35,948 bases of DNA from Lachnospiraceae bacterium. GTDB lineage: Bacteria > Bacillota > Clostridia > Lachnospirales > Lachnospiraceae. The stretch covers positions 1-35,948 of the forward strand of contig JAGBOJ010000036.1 in NCBI GenBank assembly GCA_017633935.1, in the 5' to 3' direction. Positions within the stretch are counted from its first letter, which is position 1, and the number at the start of each line of letters is the position of its first letter. The notes under the pieces are model-generated. The model saw only the letters and a program-made list of their open reading frames with translations. It searched no databases and was not told where the DNA came from. Made by a program: the position numbers and the translations under genes. Below, piece by piece: positions 25,306-35,377 of the stretch.

Positions 25306-26016
25306 CTATGAATAAGCCCTTATCGCATCCATTATCCTTGTGCGTACCACCGCCGCTATCTCTTTCGTATTCATTTCCTTATATTCATCATAATACAGGG
25401 GCTTTAAGAAATGCACCTGAGTGGTCACCAGTTTCAGCGAATTTACCTCAAACGGTATATAAGAATCTATGAGTGCCACCGGGACTATCGGGCTTTTGGC
25501 CTGCACCGCGCACTTAAAGGCCCCCGGCAGGAATTCCTGGACGCTGTTGCGGTTTCCGTTATAGCCGCCCTCGGGAAAAATGATAAACTTCCTTCCCTGT
25601 ATGATCTCATCCTTCAGCTGCATTACAGCTTTTACCTGTGCCCTGAAATCATCCCTGTTAAGCCTCACGCCGTCTACCAGCTTGATAAACTGGTCCGCAA
25701 GTATCAGATGCGATCTCTTTTCGTCTATGACTATGGAGCAGGGCTTGTCGTGTCCGCCGATTATCCCGAGCGTATCATATTTCCCCTGATGGTTCGGATA
25801 TAGCACATAGCCGCCCTCCTTGGGCAGCCTGTCGTCTCCGTAGATCTTGGTCCTTATGAAAGCGTTTGCCTTCACGATCCTGACCATATTTCTTGCTACT
25901 TTATATCTGTACCCTTCACTGTATCTGCCCCCGTGCCTGCAGATATACTCCGCTTTTAGGATATAATAGATTATAAGCGGCATTGACACCGCAATAACCC
26001 ATATAAATCTGACCAT
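25306..26016 (-). CDS. plsC: 1-acyl-sn-glycerol-3-phosphate acyltransferase
   Basis: A 236-residue membrane acyltransferase of the PlsC family, converting lysophosphatidate to phosphatidate. A hydrophobic N-terminus (1-22) anchors it. The catalytic block is NHQGKYD (NHx4D, about residue 75), and the second block is FPEGGYNGNR. VPVALID is the third. It has its own promoter and lies between polC and glgC. The ribosome binding site is weak. Confidence 0.9.
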   Translation of the reverse strand: MVRFIWVIAVSMPLIIYYILKAEYICRHGGRYSEGYRYKVARNMVRIVKANAFIRTKIYGDDRLPKEGGYVLYPNHQGKYDTLGIIGGHDKPCSIVIDEKRSHLILADQFIKLVDGVRLNRDDFRAQVKAVMQLKDEIIQGRKFIIFPEGGYNGNRNSVQEFLPGAFKCAVQAKSPIVPVALIDSYIPFEVNSLKLVTTQVHFLKPLYYDEYKEMNTKEIAAVVRTRIMDAIRAYS

Positions 26017-26054
26017 CTTCCGTCAAAACCCGCCTGATAAAAAATATTGTATAC

Positions 26055-26083
26055 ATTATAAATCTTTTTTTTAAATCATACAA
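26055..26083 (-). promoter_or_regulatory. Promoter for plsC
   Basis: TTGTAT (26083-26078), a 17-bp spacer and a perfect TATAAT (26060-26055) lie about 40 bp before plsC, downstream of polC. No clear polC terminator was seen in this gap. Confidence 0.65.
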
Positions 26084-26104
26084 GCATTTGTTATTTGCCT
26101 CCCA

Positions 26105-29100
26105 TTACAGATCAAACAGTGAAAGCTGGTTGCTCTCCGGGATGTCCCCGAGTATGCCGAGGGACATAAATTTCTCCGCGTGCGTCTTTGAAGCGCCGGA
26201 GCGCAGGATAAAATCGTCCTTTGAAAGGAAGGGTCCCTGCGATGCATTGGCCTTGATATTTGTGATCATCAGATCCGCCGCCTTTGAGCCGATACCTTCT
26301 ATTGCCGACAGAGCCGGCATTATCCTTCCGTCAATAATCTTAAAATATCTCGCATCCACTTCCATCAGGTCAATGGGCTTAAACTCAAAGCCTCTTGCAT
26401 ACATCTCCTGTGCTATATGCATATCGTGAAGCTCATTGGCTTCGACATCGGAAAGTGTCCCATCCTTCTCCTTTTTCCTGTACTGAGCTATGTATCCCTC
26501 AAGCACCGCCCTGCCCATGCAGCATTTTTCATACGAAAAAGCCTTTGACCTTATCGAGAAGAAGGCACAGTAATATGCTAACGGCTCATACACCTTAAAC
26601 CACGCCACCCTTAAGGCCATCATGACATATGCGGCCGCATGTGCCTTGGGGAACATATACTTTATCTTCTTACACGAGTCTATATACCACTCCGGCACAT
26701 CTGCCGCCCTCATCGCCTCCTCCATCTCGGGTGTAAGACCCTTTCCCTTTCTGACGGATTCCATCGTCTTAAAGGAAAGCTGCTTGTCCATCCCCTTTCC
26801 GATAAGGTAGATCATAATATCGTCACGGCAGCATATACAGGTTGAAAGCGTTGTCGTCCCGCTTTTTATGAGCTCATCGGCATTTCCGATCCACACATCC
26901 GTACCGTGGGAAAGTCCCGATATCCTTATAAGGTCCGAAAGATTCTGCGGCTTTGCATCCATAAGCATTCCTATGACAAAGCGTGTACCGAATTCAGGCA
27001 GTCCCAAAGACCCGTTCGGCGTACCGTCTATATCCTCCGGCTTTATTCCCATTGCGGAGGTATCTTTAAAAAGCGACATGACCTTCTTATCATCAAACGG
27101 TATGCCTGTCGGATCGACCCCCGTAAGATCCTGCAGAAAACGGATCATCGTGGGATCATCGTGTCCTAAGATATCAAGCTTTAACAGGTTTGAATCAATG
27201 GAATGATATTCAAAATGCGTCGTGATGATGTTCGTATCCATATCGTCCGCGGGGTGCTGCACCGGCGTAAAGGTATTTATCTCTTCACCGTGGGGAAGTA
27301 CGACTATCCCTCCCGGATGCTGCCCTGTGGTACGCAGCACATCTATGCATCCGGCGGCTATCCTTTCCATCTCCGCGTTTCTTAAATATTCACCGTTTTC
27401 CTCACAGTATTTTTTCACATAGCCGAATGCCGTCTTATCGGCTACGGTTCCCATCGTACCAGCTCTGAAGGCACTTCCGTCACCGAAGATGACCTCCACA
27501 TACTTATGTGCCTTTGACTGGTATTCACTTGAAAAATTCAGGTCTATATCCGGCTCTTTATCGCCCTTGAACCCAAGGAAGGTCTCAAACGGGATATCAA
27601 AGCCGAATTTATCAAGCTTTTCCCCGCATACGGGACAGATCTTATCCGGCATGTCGATCCCGCAGGTTCCGACCGCAGAGTACTTCTTCACCTCGTCCGA
27701 ATCGAAATCGCTGTAATGACATTTCGGGCACAGATAGTGCGGAGGCAGCGAATTTACCTCCGTTATACCCGCAAGATATGCCGCAAAGGAAGACCCCACT
27801 GAGCCACGGCTGCCCACAAGGTAACCGTCCTCATTGGATTTCCACACAAGCTTCTGTGCTATGATGTACATAACGGCATATCCGTTTCCGATGATGGAAT
27901 TAAGCTCTGCCTCGATCCTGTTATCAACCACCTTCGGCAGCTCATCCCCGTATATCTCGTGAGCCTTTTTATAACAGATATCCCGAAGCATCTGATCGGA
28001 ATTTTCTATGACCGGCGGGCACTTGTCCGGACGTACAGGATGTATCCTGTCCACCATATCGGAGATCAGGTTAGGATTTTCAATGACCACCTCACGAGCC
28101 TTATCCGACCCCAGATAACCGAAGGCATTGAGCATCTCATCCGTGGTCCTTAAATAAAGCGGCGGCTGTTCCGTCCTTTCCTTCTGTTTTTTGGAGGATT
28201 TTATGATCCTTCTGTAGACCTCGTCCTGCGGTTCCACAAAGTGTACATCTCCCGTCGCGCATACCGGTTTATCGTATTTTTCACCGAGTGCCACGATCTT
28301 TTCGGTTATCTTCCTTAAATCGTCTATGGTATGAAGATCGTTATCCTTTTCCAAAAGAAAGATATTGTTTTCATCGGGCTGTATCTCTAGATAATCATAA
28401 AACTGGACCATCTGGGCGATATCCTCTTCCGGTCTGTCCTCCGCCACCGATTCATAAAGCTCCCCGTTCATACAGCCGCTTCCTATGAGAAGTCCTTCCC
28501 TGTGCTTAATAAGCTCAGACTTAGGTATCCTCGGATACTGCGAATAATAATCGGTATGCGACATAGAAACCAGCCTGTAGAGATTTACCCTTCCGGTCTC
28601 GTTTTTTGCAAGTATCGTGATATGGGATGCCCTCATATGTCTGATGGCATCCTTTCCTATCTTGAGCTTTTCGGTGGCATCCCTTAAGGATCTTATATCC
28701 ATAGCCTCAAGCTTTTCACAAAGCTTCACCCAGATACCCGCGGTAGCCGTGGAATCATCCACTGCCCTGTGGTGGGTAACGAGTACCACGCCCAGCTCCT
28801 TTGCCACCCTGTCAAGAGTGAACCTTCCGAGCTTGGGCAGCAGTATCCTTGAAAGCACCAGCGTATCGGCATACATCCTGTCAAGCTCTATGCCGAGATT
28901 TTTGGCGTTACGGGCGATAAAGCTCATATCGAAGGTAACATTATGCCCCACAAATACCGCGCCTCTTGAAAACTCAAGAAACTTCGGGAGCACCACATCA
29001 ATGGTATCCGCATTTTCAACCATTGCGTCCGTGATATGGGTAAGGGCTGTGATGTGGTGCGGTATCGGCACCTGCGGATTTACGAATTCATCAAAGCTGT

Positions 29101-30547
29101 CCACGATCCTTCCATCCTGCACCAGCACCGCGCCGATCTCTATTATCCTGTTCTTTACAGGCGAAAAGCCCGTAGTCTCTATATCAAATACACAGTAGGT
29201 ATCGCTTAAAAGATAGTCGGTCTCATCACCTATCTCCCCCTCAATGCCTATGACGGACTTTGTGTCATCCACCATATATCCCTCAAGTCCGTAAATGATC
29301 TTGAAATCCTTATTATCAAGCTTTACATGATTTGCTATCGGGAAGGCCTGCACCGAACCGTGATCCGTTATCGCAATGCTCCTCCATCCCCACCTCTCGG
29401 CTGTCTTTATCACATCCTCTATGCCGCATACACTGTCAAGCATGCTCATTTTCGTGTGGCAGTGAAGCTCGGTGCGCTTTACGGGCGCCGTATCATTCCT
29501 TACGGTTCTGAAATCGGGTATCCTTTTAATCCCGTTTACATAAGATACCGTAAGCTCTCTTTCATATTTTCCTATGCCGGTCGTCCCTTTAAGCTTTATA
29601 AAGGAACCGTCCTTAAGGTCACCAGATATGGCATGAGCAGTATCGGGATCTAAAAAGAGTCTGACTCCTATGGTATCCGTAAAATCGGTCATATTGAACT
29701 TGATAAGGATCCACTTTCCGTCCTTTACCGGCTTTTCTTCGTAGGCACCTGTCATCCCGCGTATCACGATGCCGTTCATCTCTCCCTCGATATCGGAGAT
29801 CGGCATGGCAGGCTCTGTCACATCATTTTTATAGATGACATCCGGATCGTCGGATTTCTTTTTAATATATTTTTTTGCCCCGTCCGTTGACGGGCTTTTC
29901 TTAAACCTTACCGGTCCTTCATTTGCTGTCTTTACAGTCGGTGATGCTTTACCCGATGCATTAAGCCTTGATGATATCTCGGCTATCTCCTGCTGCACCC
30001 TGAGCTCGGCTTCTCTCCTTATACCGCTCTTTTCCTCATATCTGTAATCAATCTTTATCACCGCATCGATACCGCAGCGGTCGGAAAACACCGTGTTAAG
30101 GAATCTTAAAAGCTCGCTCTCCATATTGTGCGCGATCACCGTATCCGGCAGCAGGACTTCAAATTCGCCCTCATCATTAAAGCTTTTTTGCGCGCTTTTA
30201 TAAAGCCCGAAAAGGATCGGTTCGTATCTTTTAAGCTCACAGAGGATACTCGGTCCGTACTCCTCAATAAGATTCCGGGCATTATACTGGCCTGACAAAT
30301 TGAATTTTTCATGAAGCCTGAAGGCCACCCTTGTCTTTTCGGGAAAGATATTTTTCAGCTCCTTTTCGGTTTTCATCACGACATCCTTGGGGATCGTATG
30401 AGGACATTCTATATAAACATCAATCTTTGATCTTTCGGGATTTGACGTGATCCTGTTCACACAGACATCCGAAAAGTATTCCTCTATATTTTTATCCTGT
30501 GTATGAAAGGTCGGAAAGACCTCATTAAATGCTTTTTTTGATCTCAT
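26105..30547 (-). CDS. polC: DNA polymerase III alpha subunit PolC (Gram-positive type)
   Basis: A replicative polymerase of about 1480 residues with built-in proofreading. From the N-terminus: a PolC N-terminal region, an OB domain near 260-345, and the first part of PHP with ELHCHTKMSMLD (362-373) and ITDHGS. A DEDDh exonuclease follows with FDIETTG (456-462), GHNVTFD and HHRAVDD. Next comes the rest of PHP, then the polymerase core with GSRGSVGSSFAAYLAG, a Cys-rich zinc motif (CPKC, CPVC; about 942-976) and PDIDLNFSSE (1001-1010), which holds the catalytic Asp residues. ATG at 30547 is preferred; a TTG at 30553 is six bases upstream. It overlaps the 3' end of ispG by about 20 bp. The frame is intact throughout. 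Confidence 0.97.
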   Translation of the reverse strand: MRSKKAFNEVFPTFHTQDKNIEEYFSDVCVNRITSNPERSKIDVYIECPHTIPKDVVMKTEKELKNIFPEKTRVAFRLHEKFNLSGQYNARNLIEEYGPSILCELKRYEPILFGLYKSAQKSFNDEGEFEVLLPDTVIAHNMESELLRFLNTVFSDRCGIDAVIKIDYRYEEKSGIRREAELRVQQEIAEISSRLNASGKASPTVKTANEGPVRFKKSPSTDGAKKYIKKKSDDPDVIYKNDVTEPAMPISDIEGEMNGIVIRGMTGAYEEKPVKDGKWILIKFNMTDFTDTIGVRLFLDPDTAHAISGDLKDGSFIKLKGTTGIGKYERELTVSYVNGIKRIPDFRTVRNDTAPVKRTELHCHTKMSMLDSVCGIEDVIKTAERWGWRSIAITDHGSVQAFPIANHVKLDNKDFKIIYGLEGYMVDDTKSVIGIEGEIGDETDYLLSDTYCVFDIETTGFSPVKNRIIEIGAVLVQDGRIVDSFDEFVNPQVPIPHHITALTHITDAMVENADTIDVVLPKFLEFSRGAVFVGHNVTFDMSFIARNAKNLGIELDRMYADTLVLSRILLPKLGRFTLDRVAKELGVVLVTHHRAVDDSTATAGIWVKLCEKLEAMDIRSLRDATEKLKIGKDAIRHMRASHITILAKNETGRVNLYRLVSMSHTDYYSQYPRIPKSELIKHREGLLIGSGCMNGELYESVAEDRPEEDIAQMVQFYDYLEIQPDENNIFLLEKDNDLHTIDDLRKITEKIVALGEKYDKPVCATGDVHFVEPQDEVYRRIIKSSKKQKERTEQPPLYLRTTDEMLNAFGYLGSDKAREVVIENPNLISDMVDRIHPVRPDKCPPVIENSDQMLRDICYKKAHEIYGDELPKVVDNRIEAELNSIIGNGYAVMYIIAQKLVWKSNEDGYLVGSRGSVGSSFAAYLAGITEVNSLPPHYLCPKCHYSDFDSDEVKKYSAVGTCGIDMPDKICPVCGEKLDKFGFDIPFETFLGFKGDKEPDIDLNFSSEYQSKAHKYVEVIFGDGSAFRAGTMGTVADKTAFGYVKKYCEENGEYLRNAEMERIAAGCIDVLRTTGQHPGGIVVLPHGEEINTFTPVQHPADDMDTNIITTHFEYHSIDSNLLKLDILGHDDPTMIRFLQDLTGVDPTGIPFDDKKVMSLFKDTSAMGIKPEDIDGTPNGSLGLPEFGTRFVIGMLMDAKPQNLSDLIRISGLSHGTDVWIGNADELIKSGTTTLSTCICCRDDIMIYLIGKGMDKQLSFKTMESVRKGKGLTPEMEEAMRAADVPEWYIDSCKKIKYMFPKAHAAAYVMMALRVAWFKVYEPLAYYCAFFSIRSKAFSYEKCCMGRAVLEGYIAQYRKKEKDGTLSDVEANELHDMHIAQEMYARGFEFKPIDLMEVDARYFKIIDGRIMPALSAIEGIGSKAADLMITNIKANASQGPFLSKDDFILRSGASKTHAEKFMSLGILGDIPESNQLSLFDL

Positions 30548-31580
30548 CCTCAAGCGCCCCCAGTATTTCCTCTTCCCTGACCTTCCTTATAACTTCGCCC
30601 TTCCTGAATATGAGACCCTCGCCGTCTCCTCCGGCAACTCCTATGTCGGCCTCCCTCGCTTCTCCCGGGCCGTTAACGGCACATCCCATCACAGCCACCT
30701 TGATATCAAGGTCGTCATATTTCATAAGGAGCCTTTCCACTCTGTCGGCAAGACCTATAAGGTCGATCCTCGTCCGTCCGCAGGTGGGGCAGGATACAAG
30801 CTCAACCCCGCGCTTTCTTAAACCGAGTGTCCCCAATATAAGCTTTGCGCTCCGTATCTCTTCTGCCGGGTCACCCGTAAGACTTACCCTTACAGTGTCA
30901 CCTATACCCTCATAGAGTATAATCCCCAGACCCACGCCGGATTTGATATTTCCCGAAAAGACCGTTCCCGCCTCGGTGATCCCCACATGAAGGGGATACC
31001 GGGTCTTTAGCGCTATCAGCTCATGCGATCTTACGCACATGAGCACATCCGATGACTTTATGGATATTACGATATTGTCATAATCACAGTCCTCTATCAT
31101 CCTTACCTTATCAAGCGCCGATTCGACTATGCCTTCGGCAGTGACACCGCCGTATTTTTCAATGAGAGCCTTTTCAAGAGAACCCGAATTCACGCCGACC
31201 CTTATCGGGATGCTTCTTTCCTTTGCCTTTTTCACCACCCGGGTAAGCTTTTCCCTGCCGCCGATGTTCCCGGGATTTATGCGGATCTTATCGGCTCCGT
31301 TTTCTATGGCTGCTATTGCCATCCTGTAGTCAAAATGGATATCAGCCACGAGCGGTATGCTGATATTTTTTTTGATCTCCTTAAGACTCTGCGCCGCCTG
31401 CTCATCCGGAACGGTACATCTTATTATCTCGCAGCCCGCTTCCTCAAGCCGCTTTATCTGCTCTACGGTAGCCTTAACATCGGCTGTCTTTGTGTTTGTC
31501 ATCGACTGGATGAGTATCGGATTTCCTCCCCCTATCACCCTGTCTCCGATATGTATCACTTTGGTGGTTTCTCTATGCAT
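30525..31580 (-). CDS. ispG: 4-hydroxy-3-methylbut-2-enyl-diphosphate synthase
   Basis: A 351-residue 4Fe-4S enzyme of the MEP isoprenoid pathway. The TIM-barrel part carries PILIQSMTNTKTADV near the N-terminus and PLVADIHFDYRMA, INPGNIGG and RVGVNSGSLE. The iron-sulfur ligands are in SCPTCGRT and MGCAVNGPGE. The ATG at 31580 has GAGGT upstream. In many Clostridia ispG follows dxr and rseP; here it follows a surface-protein gene instead, and polC follows. Confidence 0.96.
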   Translation of the reverse strand: MHRETTKVIHIGDRVIGGGNPILIQSMTNTKTADVKATVEQIKRLEEAGCEIIRCTVPDEQAAQSLKEIKKNISIPLVADIHFDYRMAIAAIENGADKIRINPGNIGGREKLTRVVKKAKERSIPIRVGVNSGSLEKALIEKYGGVTAEGIVESALDKVRMIEDCDYDNIVISIKSSDVLMCVRSHELIALKTRYPLHVGITEAGTVFSGNIKSGVGLGIILYEGIGDTVRVSLTGDPAEEIRSAKLILGTLGLRKRGVELVSCPTCGRTRIDLIGLADRVERLLMKYDDLDIKVAVMGCAVNGPGEAREADIGVAGGDGEGLIFRKGEVIRKVREEEILGALEDEIKKSI

Positions 31581-31605
31581 TATGTTAACCTCAATCTGTT
31601 GTGGG

Positions 31606-31641
31606 TGTTATATGATGACACCGACAAAAGTCATGATAACA
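31606..31641 (-). other. Bulged inverted repeat in the ispG leader
   Basis: TGTTAT and ATGAC on one side pair with GTCAT and ATAACA on the other, giving a bulged hairpin just after the stop of the upstream gene and before the ispG ribosome binding site. There is no T-tract, so it is not a normal terminator. It might affect processing. Confidence 0.3.
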
Positions 31642-33702
31642 TCAGATTGCTGCACGACCTTTTGACGCTGTTATCATTATATTAAATAACCGCATTATAG
31701 CATATTTTATCCTGTCAAAAAACCCTGCATGGGATTCGGTGTTTTCGGCATCCTTAAGCATACCGTTTTTTGAAACCCCGTATGGATCCGATGAGTTTTT
31801 GTTTCCGGAGATCATATTTTCCGCCGGTCCGTTTTTATAAATACCGTCTGATCCGGCTTCGGCTTTTTTCAGGATCTCAAGCTCGGCACGGTCACTGCTC
31901 ACGCTTCTTTTTGCTATCTGCTTTTCAGAGGTACGTTTTTCCGTGACCTGTTTTTCCGCGTTCTCCTTTTTTTCATCCCTGCCGCTTTTTATCGTAAAAT
32001 CCGCTCTTTTTTCACTCTCGTTTCCAAACTCGTCCTTTGCGGTCACCTTAAGCACATATCTTCCCTCCCTGCTTATCCTTTCGCCGCCGTATTCGAGGCC
32101 GTTTACGAATATATCATAGGTCACATAGCTTAAGTCATCGATCATATCCGCCGTTTCTTCGCCAAGAGAAAATTCCTCAAAAACCTTTCCGTCGTACTTC
32201 TCCACACCGTTTATGAAAGGGGCATCCTTATCTACGATAAAGGAAACGGATCTTTCTGAGGTGTTGCCGGAGCCGTCAACGGCACTTACGGTGATATTTA
32301 CTATCCCGCTTTGCGTGATGCGGATATTCCTTGCATCGGTAGTCTGTGAATAGATCATATTTCCCGCGCCGTCACGCACAAACACGTTTGCCGTATAGGA
32401 AGCTATCCTTTCCGAGTCATCGCTCACATTTACGTATACATCCGTATCGGCTCCGTAAACCCCCTTATCCGCGACCCCCAAAAAGGATATCTGCGGCGGT
32501 GTGTTATCGCTTTTTTCGATCTCTATTTCCGCCTCCGCCTTATTTCCCGCACTGTCACAGGCTGTAAGGCTTATCTTTTTTTGACCGTATTCCAGATTTT
32601 TAAGGTCAAGGATAAGCTCCTTTTTATTTCCGTCACTTTCAAAAACGGTCTTTGAGGCAAAAGATGCGGTAAGCTTTTTTACACCGCTTTGATCATCGTC
32701 CGCTGAAAGTGCAAGTGTTAATATGCCGTTTTCAAAGCCCTTGTTTTCAACCGATATCTCCGGCGGCACATCATCCACGATGATATTTTTTTCAAGGCTC
32801 ATCCTTTCAGTCGCATTTCCGGCATTATCTCTTGCCCAAAAATACACCCCGCCGTTAAAGGGAGGATTTATTGTCAGCTTATCCGCCTTTAAGCCCGTCT
32901 TTCCTGCCGCGTCAAAATATATACCTTCTACTCCCGAGATCTCGTCATAGGCGGACAGCTCTACAGTCACCGGCTCCCTGCTTATGATCCTGTCCCCGGT
33001 TCCCACAGGCTTATCGATCCCGATCGAGGCTATCACGGGCGGTGCCGTGTCCACGGTGATCACGGACGGCAGCTTTTTTGAATAGGTCCTGTTGCCCTTT
33101 CCGTCCATCGTATATACCGAGAGCCTGTACACCCCGTCATTTGAAAGCTCTACCCTTGTTTTGCCGGTAATATGCCTTTTTACGGTCTTTTCCTTATCCG
33201 TTATGACTAAAAACGTGTTTACAAACGGCCTGATCCCCACTTCCACATACGCATTTGAATCACCCTCCGCCTCCTTAAAAGAAACATCCGGTGCCGTACT
33301 TATCATGTCCGCAAATTCGACTATAAAGGGGTTCTTTGTAAGCGGCCTCATCCCCTCCTCTCCCTTTATAAAAAAATGCACATACCTTATCTCTCCCTCC
33401 GGCGCTTCTTCCATCTTGTATTTTCCGTTATTTACCTCGCTTATTATCCCTCCGTCATCAAAGATAAAACACTCGCCCTCCTTAAGAGCGCTCTCGTTCA
33501 GATAAAATGTCACACTGCCGGCATTTACGGTATAATTGTTTTCATCAAATATCACCGGCAGCCCCAGCTCGTCCGTCACGTTTATATTGACCGTCGCGGC
33601 ATATATATTCATAATATTTATTTGGTTTACATAATGTATTAATATCAGAACCGACAATGCCGCAAGCAATACCGTGATCGCCTTTTTTTCTTTATTCTCC
33701 AT
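31642..33702 (-). CDS. Membrane-anchored surface protein with Ig-like repeats
   Basis: A 686-residue exported protein. A short cytoplasmic N-terminus (MENKEKK) leads to a hydrophobic segment (8-24). At least four Ig-like units follow, marked by recurring TAPPVI, DVPPEISV, NTPPQISF and KDAPFING boundaries with D.aGN sequences inside (RDNAGNAT, CDSAGNKA, VDGSGNTS). These resemble bacterial Ig-like domains of adhesins and wall proteins. The C-terminal 120 residues become Lys/Glu-rich and end with a hydrophobic, amphipathic stretch (FDRIKYAIMRLFNIMI). No LPxTG motif is seen. It starts 11 bp inside the kinase stop, with AAAGGA as its site. Ligand unknown. Confidence 0.8.
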   Translation of the reverse strand: MENKEKKAITVLLAALSVLILIHYVNQINIMNIYAATVNINVTDELGLPVIFDENNYTVNAGSVTFYLNESALKEGECFIFDDGGIISEVNNGKYKMEEAPEGEIRYVHFFIKGEEGMRPLTKNPFIVEFADMISTAPDVSFKEAEGDSNAYVEVGIRPFVNTFLVITDKEKTVKRHITGKTRVELSNDGVYRLSVYTMDGKGNRTYSKKLPSVITVDTAPPVIASIGIDKPVGTGDRIISREPVTVELSAYDEISGVEGIYFDAAGKTGLKADKLTINPPFNGGVYFWARDNAGNATERMSLEKNIIVDDVPPEISVENKGFENGILTLALSADDDQSGVKKLTASFASKTVFESDGNKKELILDLKNLEYGQKKISLTACDSAGNKAEAEIEIEKSDNTPPQISFLGVADKGVYGADTDVYVNVSDDSERIASYTANVFVRDGAGNMIYSQTTDARNIRITQSGIVNITVSAVDGSGNTSERSVSFIVDKDAPFINGVEKYDGKVFEEFSLGEETADMIDDLSYVTYDIFVNGLEYGGERISREGRYVLKVTAKDEFGNESEKRADFTIKSGRDEKKENAEKQVTEKRTSEKQIAKRSVSSDRAELEILKKAEAGSDGIYKNGPAENMISGNKNSSDPYGVSKNGMLKDAENTESHAGFFDRIKYAIMRLFNIMITASKGRAAI

Positions 33703-35377
33703 AACCTGTCCTTTCCGAAATCTTCTTAAATTCCCTGTTTTCAGTCATACCGTCCACCTTAAGCGCCTCCTTATAAAGTCTTTTGATCTTCTCCTCATCC
33801 GCATAGCCGGATATCAAAAGCCTTAAGTGTCCGAGATATATATCCTCATTTACATACGGATACTCCTTTTCGGAGCTTTCGTATTCCTCCTCCGCCTTTT
33901 TATATGCCTTCAGCTCTTCATACATCCTCGCGTTGTTTAAATATCTGCGGGTGATGAAGCTTTCGTCTCCTTCATTTCTTACAAGCTCTATCAGGTCGTG
34001 ATTTGCCCTTATCGCAAGGAGAAGGTTTTCTTCCTTTTCCTTAGCCTCCGTATAACGGGCTTTCTGCCTGTAGGCAGCCTCTAAAAGCGCAAGCGTGTTC
34101 TTTTCGACACTGTATGAAACTGCTTCTCTAACCTCTCCTTTATCCCATCCCTCCTGCTTTCTGTAGCTTTCATCTATGCCGGTAAGCAGGGAAACGGCTC
34201 TATCCGCCAATTCATGGGAGGTGTCCGAACAGATCAGATAAATACGGGCTATGTCCGCATCATTTTTAAGCTTCCGTTTCGGGTCGGTGAATTCCAGTTC
34301 ACTCTCATTAAAATCCCTGAATTTTTCAACCACCGGGATAAGCTCATTCATATCGCAGTCCGAAGAAAGCATCGCCCCGCACAGCTCCTTATAATAAGCA
34401 GCCTCCGGGATCTGCGTTTCATCGATCCTTTCAAAATATCCCAAAGCCGCATCATAGTCCTTTAATTCGTAAAAACACATAAGCGCGTCATCATAAAGTC
34501 CGTTCATCCTGCCGCTTTCGTTTATTTCCTCGATATCCTTTTTTGAAGCCTCTGCCACCTGCGTGCTCTTATATATCCCTCCGGCTGTCAGAAACAGTAC
34601 CGCGGCAAATACAAGTGCATACTTGTAGATATCCCTTGAAATGATGAGATCCCTTTTTACATTTTCCGCGCTTCTGTATCTTTTTTCGGGCATCCTCCGG
34701 GTACATTTTTTACATATCCGCTTTATCAGGATATTTGCGCCGTTTCCGGCCATTTCCCCGATAACCCTGCCCAACGAATATATATCGCTCCTTTTATCCG
34801 ATATGCCGTCATACTGCTCCGGCGCGGCATATTTTTTTGTGCCGAGTGCATATTCATCCTTTATGTCCGCAGAGCCCTTTGCCGTACCGAAGTCTATTAA
34901 AACGGCGCTTCCCGAAGGTCTTATCATAATGTTTGAAGGTTTCATATCCCGGTAGATGACCGGCGGATTCATTGAATGCAGATAGCTTAATGCCGATGTG
35001 ATCTCGATCGACCACTGATAAAATTTAACTGACGGGATTTTTTTATCCGACGACAAAATTTCCTCCAAAGTCCTTCCTTCGATGTAATCCATCACCATAT
35101 AGGTCTTTTTGTTTTCGTCGAATATATCCGTGACCCGCGGCAGATTCGGGTGAGATACCCTCCTTAGTACACTGACCTCGGATTTCCTCGTAAACTCGTA
35201 AAACTCGCTTGCCTCTCCGATCTCCTTTACGGCCCACTTCATATGAAGCTTATTATCCTCTGCCAGATACACGCTTCCCATCCCGCCCTTTGAGAGTCTT
35301 TTAATGACCCTGTAGCGGTTTGCAAGTATCGTAATACCACCTCCTGTTGCCAAACCGTAAAAATGCCGGGCACACAC
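33692..35377 (-). CDS. Transmembrane Hanks-type Ser/Thr kinase with external helical-repeat domain
   Basis: A 561-residue kinase. The N-lobe has LSKGGMGSVYLAED and WAVKEI (K51). The catalytic loop is IYRDMKPSN (143-151), the metal loop IDFGTAK, and the P+1 segment GTKKYAAPEQY. CKKCTRRMPEKR follows near 222-233. A transmembrane helix spans about 252-269. The external 290 residues look like TPR-type helices, not PASTA repeats, so the sensor differs from PrkC. The start is uncertain: GTG at 35377 has an AAAGGG site, but a perfect AGGAGGTG lies 40 bp downstream with only ATT, ACG or ATA codons at suitable distance. The next gene, a surface protein, overlaps by 11 bp. Confidence 0.9.
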   Translation of the reverse strand: MCARHFYGLATGGGITILANRYRVIKRLSKGGMGSVYLAEDNKLHMKWAVKEIGEASEFYEFTRKSEVSVLRRVSHPNLPRVTDIFDENKKTYMVMDYIEGRTLEEILSSDKKIPSVKFYQWSIEITSALSYLHSMNPPVIYRDMKPSNIMIRPSGSAVLIDFGTAKGSADIKDEYALGTKKYAAPEQYDGISDKRSDIYSLGRVIGEMAGNGANILIKRICKKCTRRMPEKRYRSAENVKRDLIISRDIYKYALVFAAVLFLTAGGIYKSTQVAEASKKDIEEINESGRMNGLYDDALMCFYELKDYDAALGYFERIDETQIPEAAYYKELCGAMLSSDCDMNELIPVVEKFRDFNESELEFTDPKRKLKNDADIARIYLICSDTSHELADRAVSLLTGIDESYRKQEGWDKGEVREAVSYSVEKNTLALLEAAYRQKARYTEAKEKEENLLLAIRANHDLIELVRNEGDESFITRRYLNNARMYEELKAYKKAEEEYESSEKEYPYVNEDIYLGHLRLLISGYADEEKIKRLYKEALKVDGMTENREFKKISERTGYGE

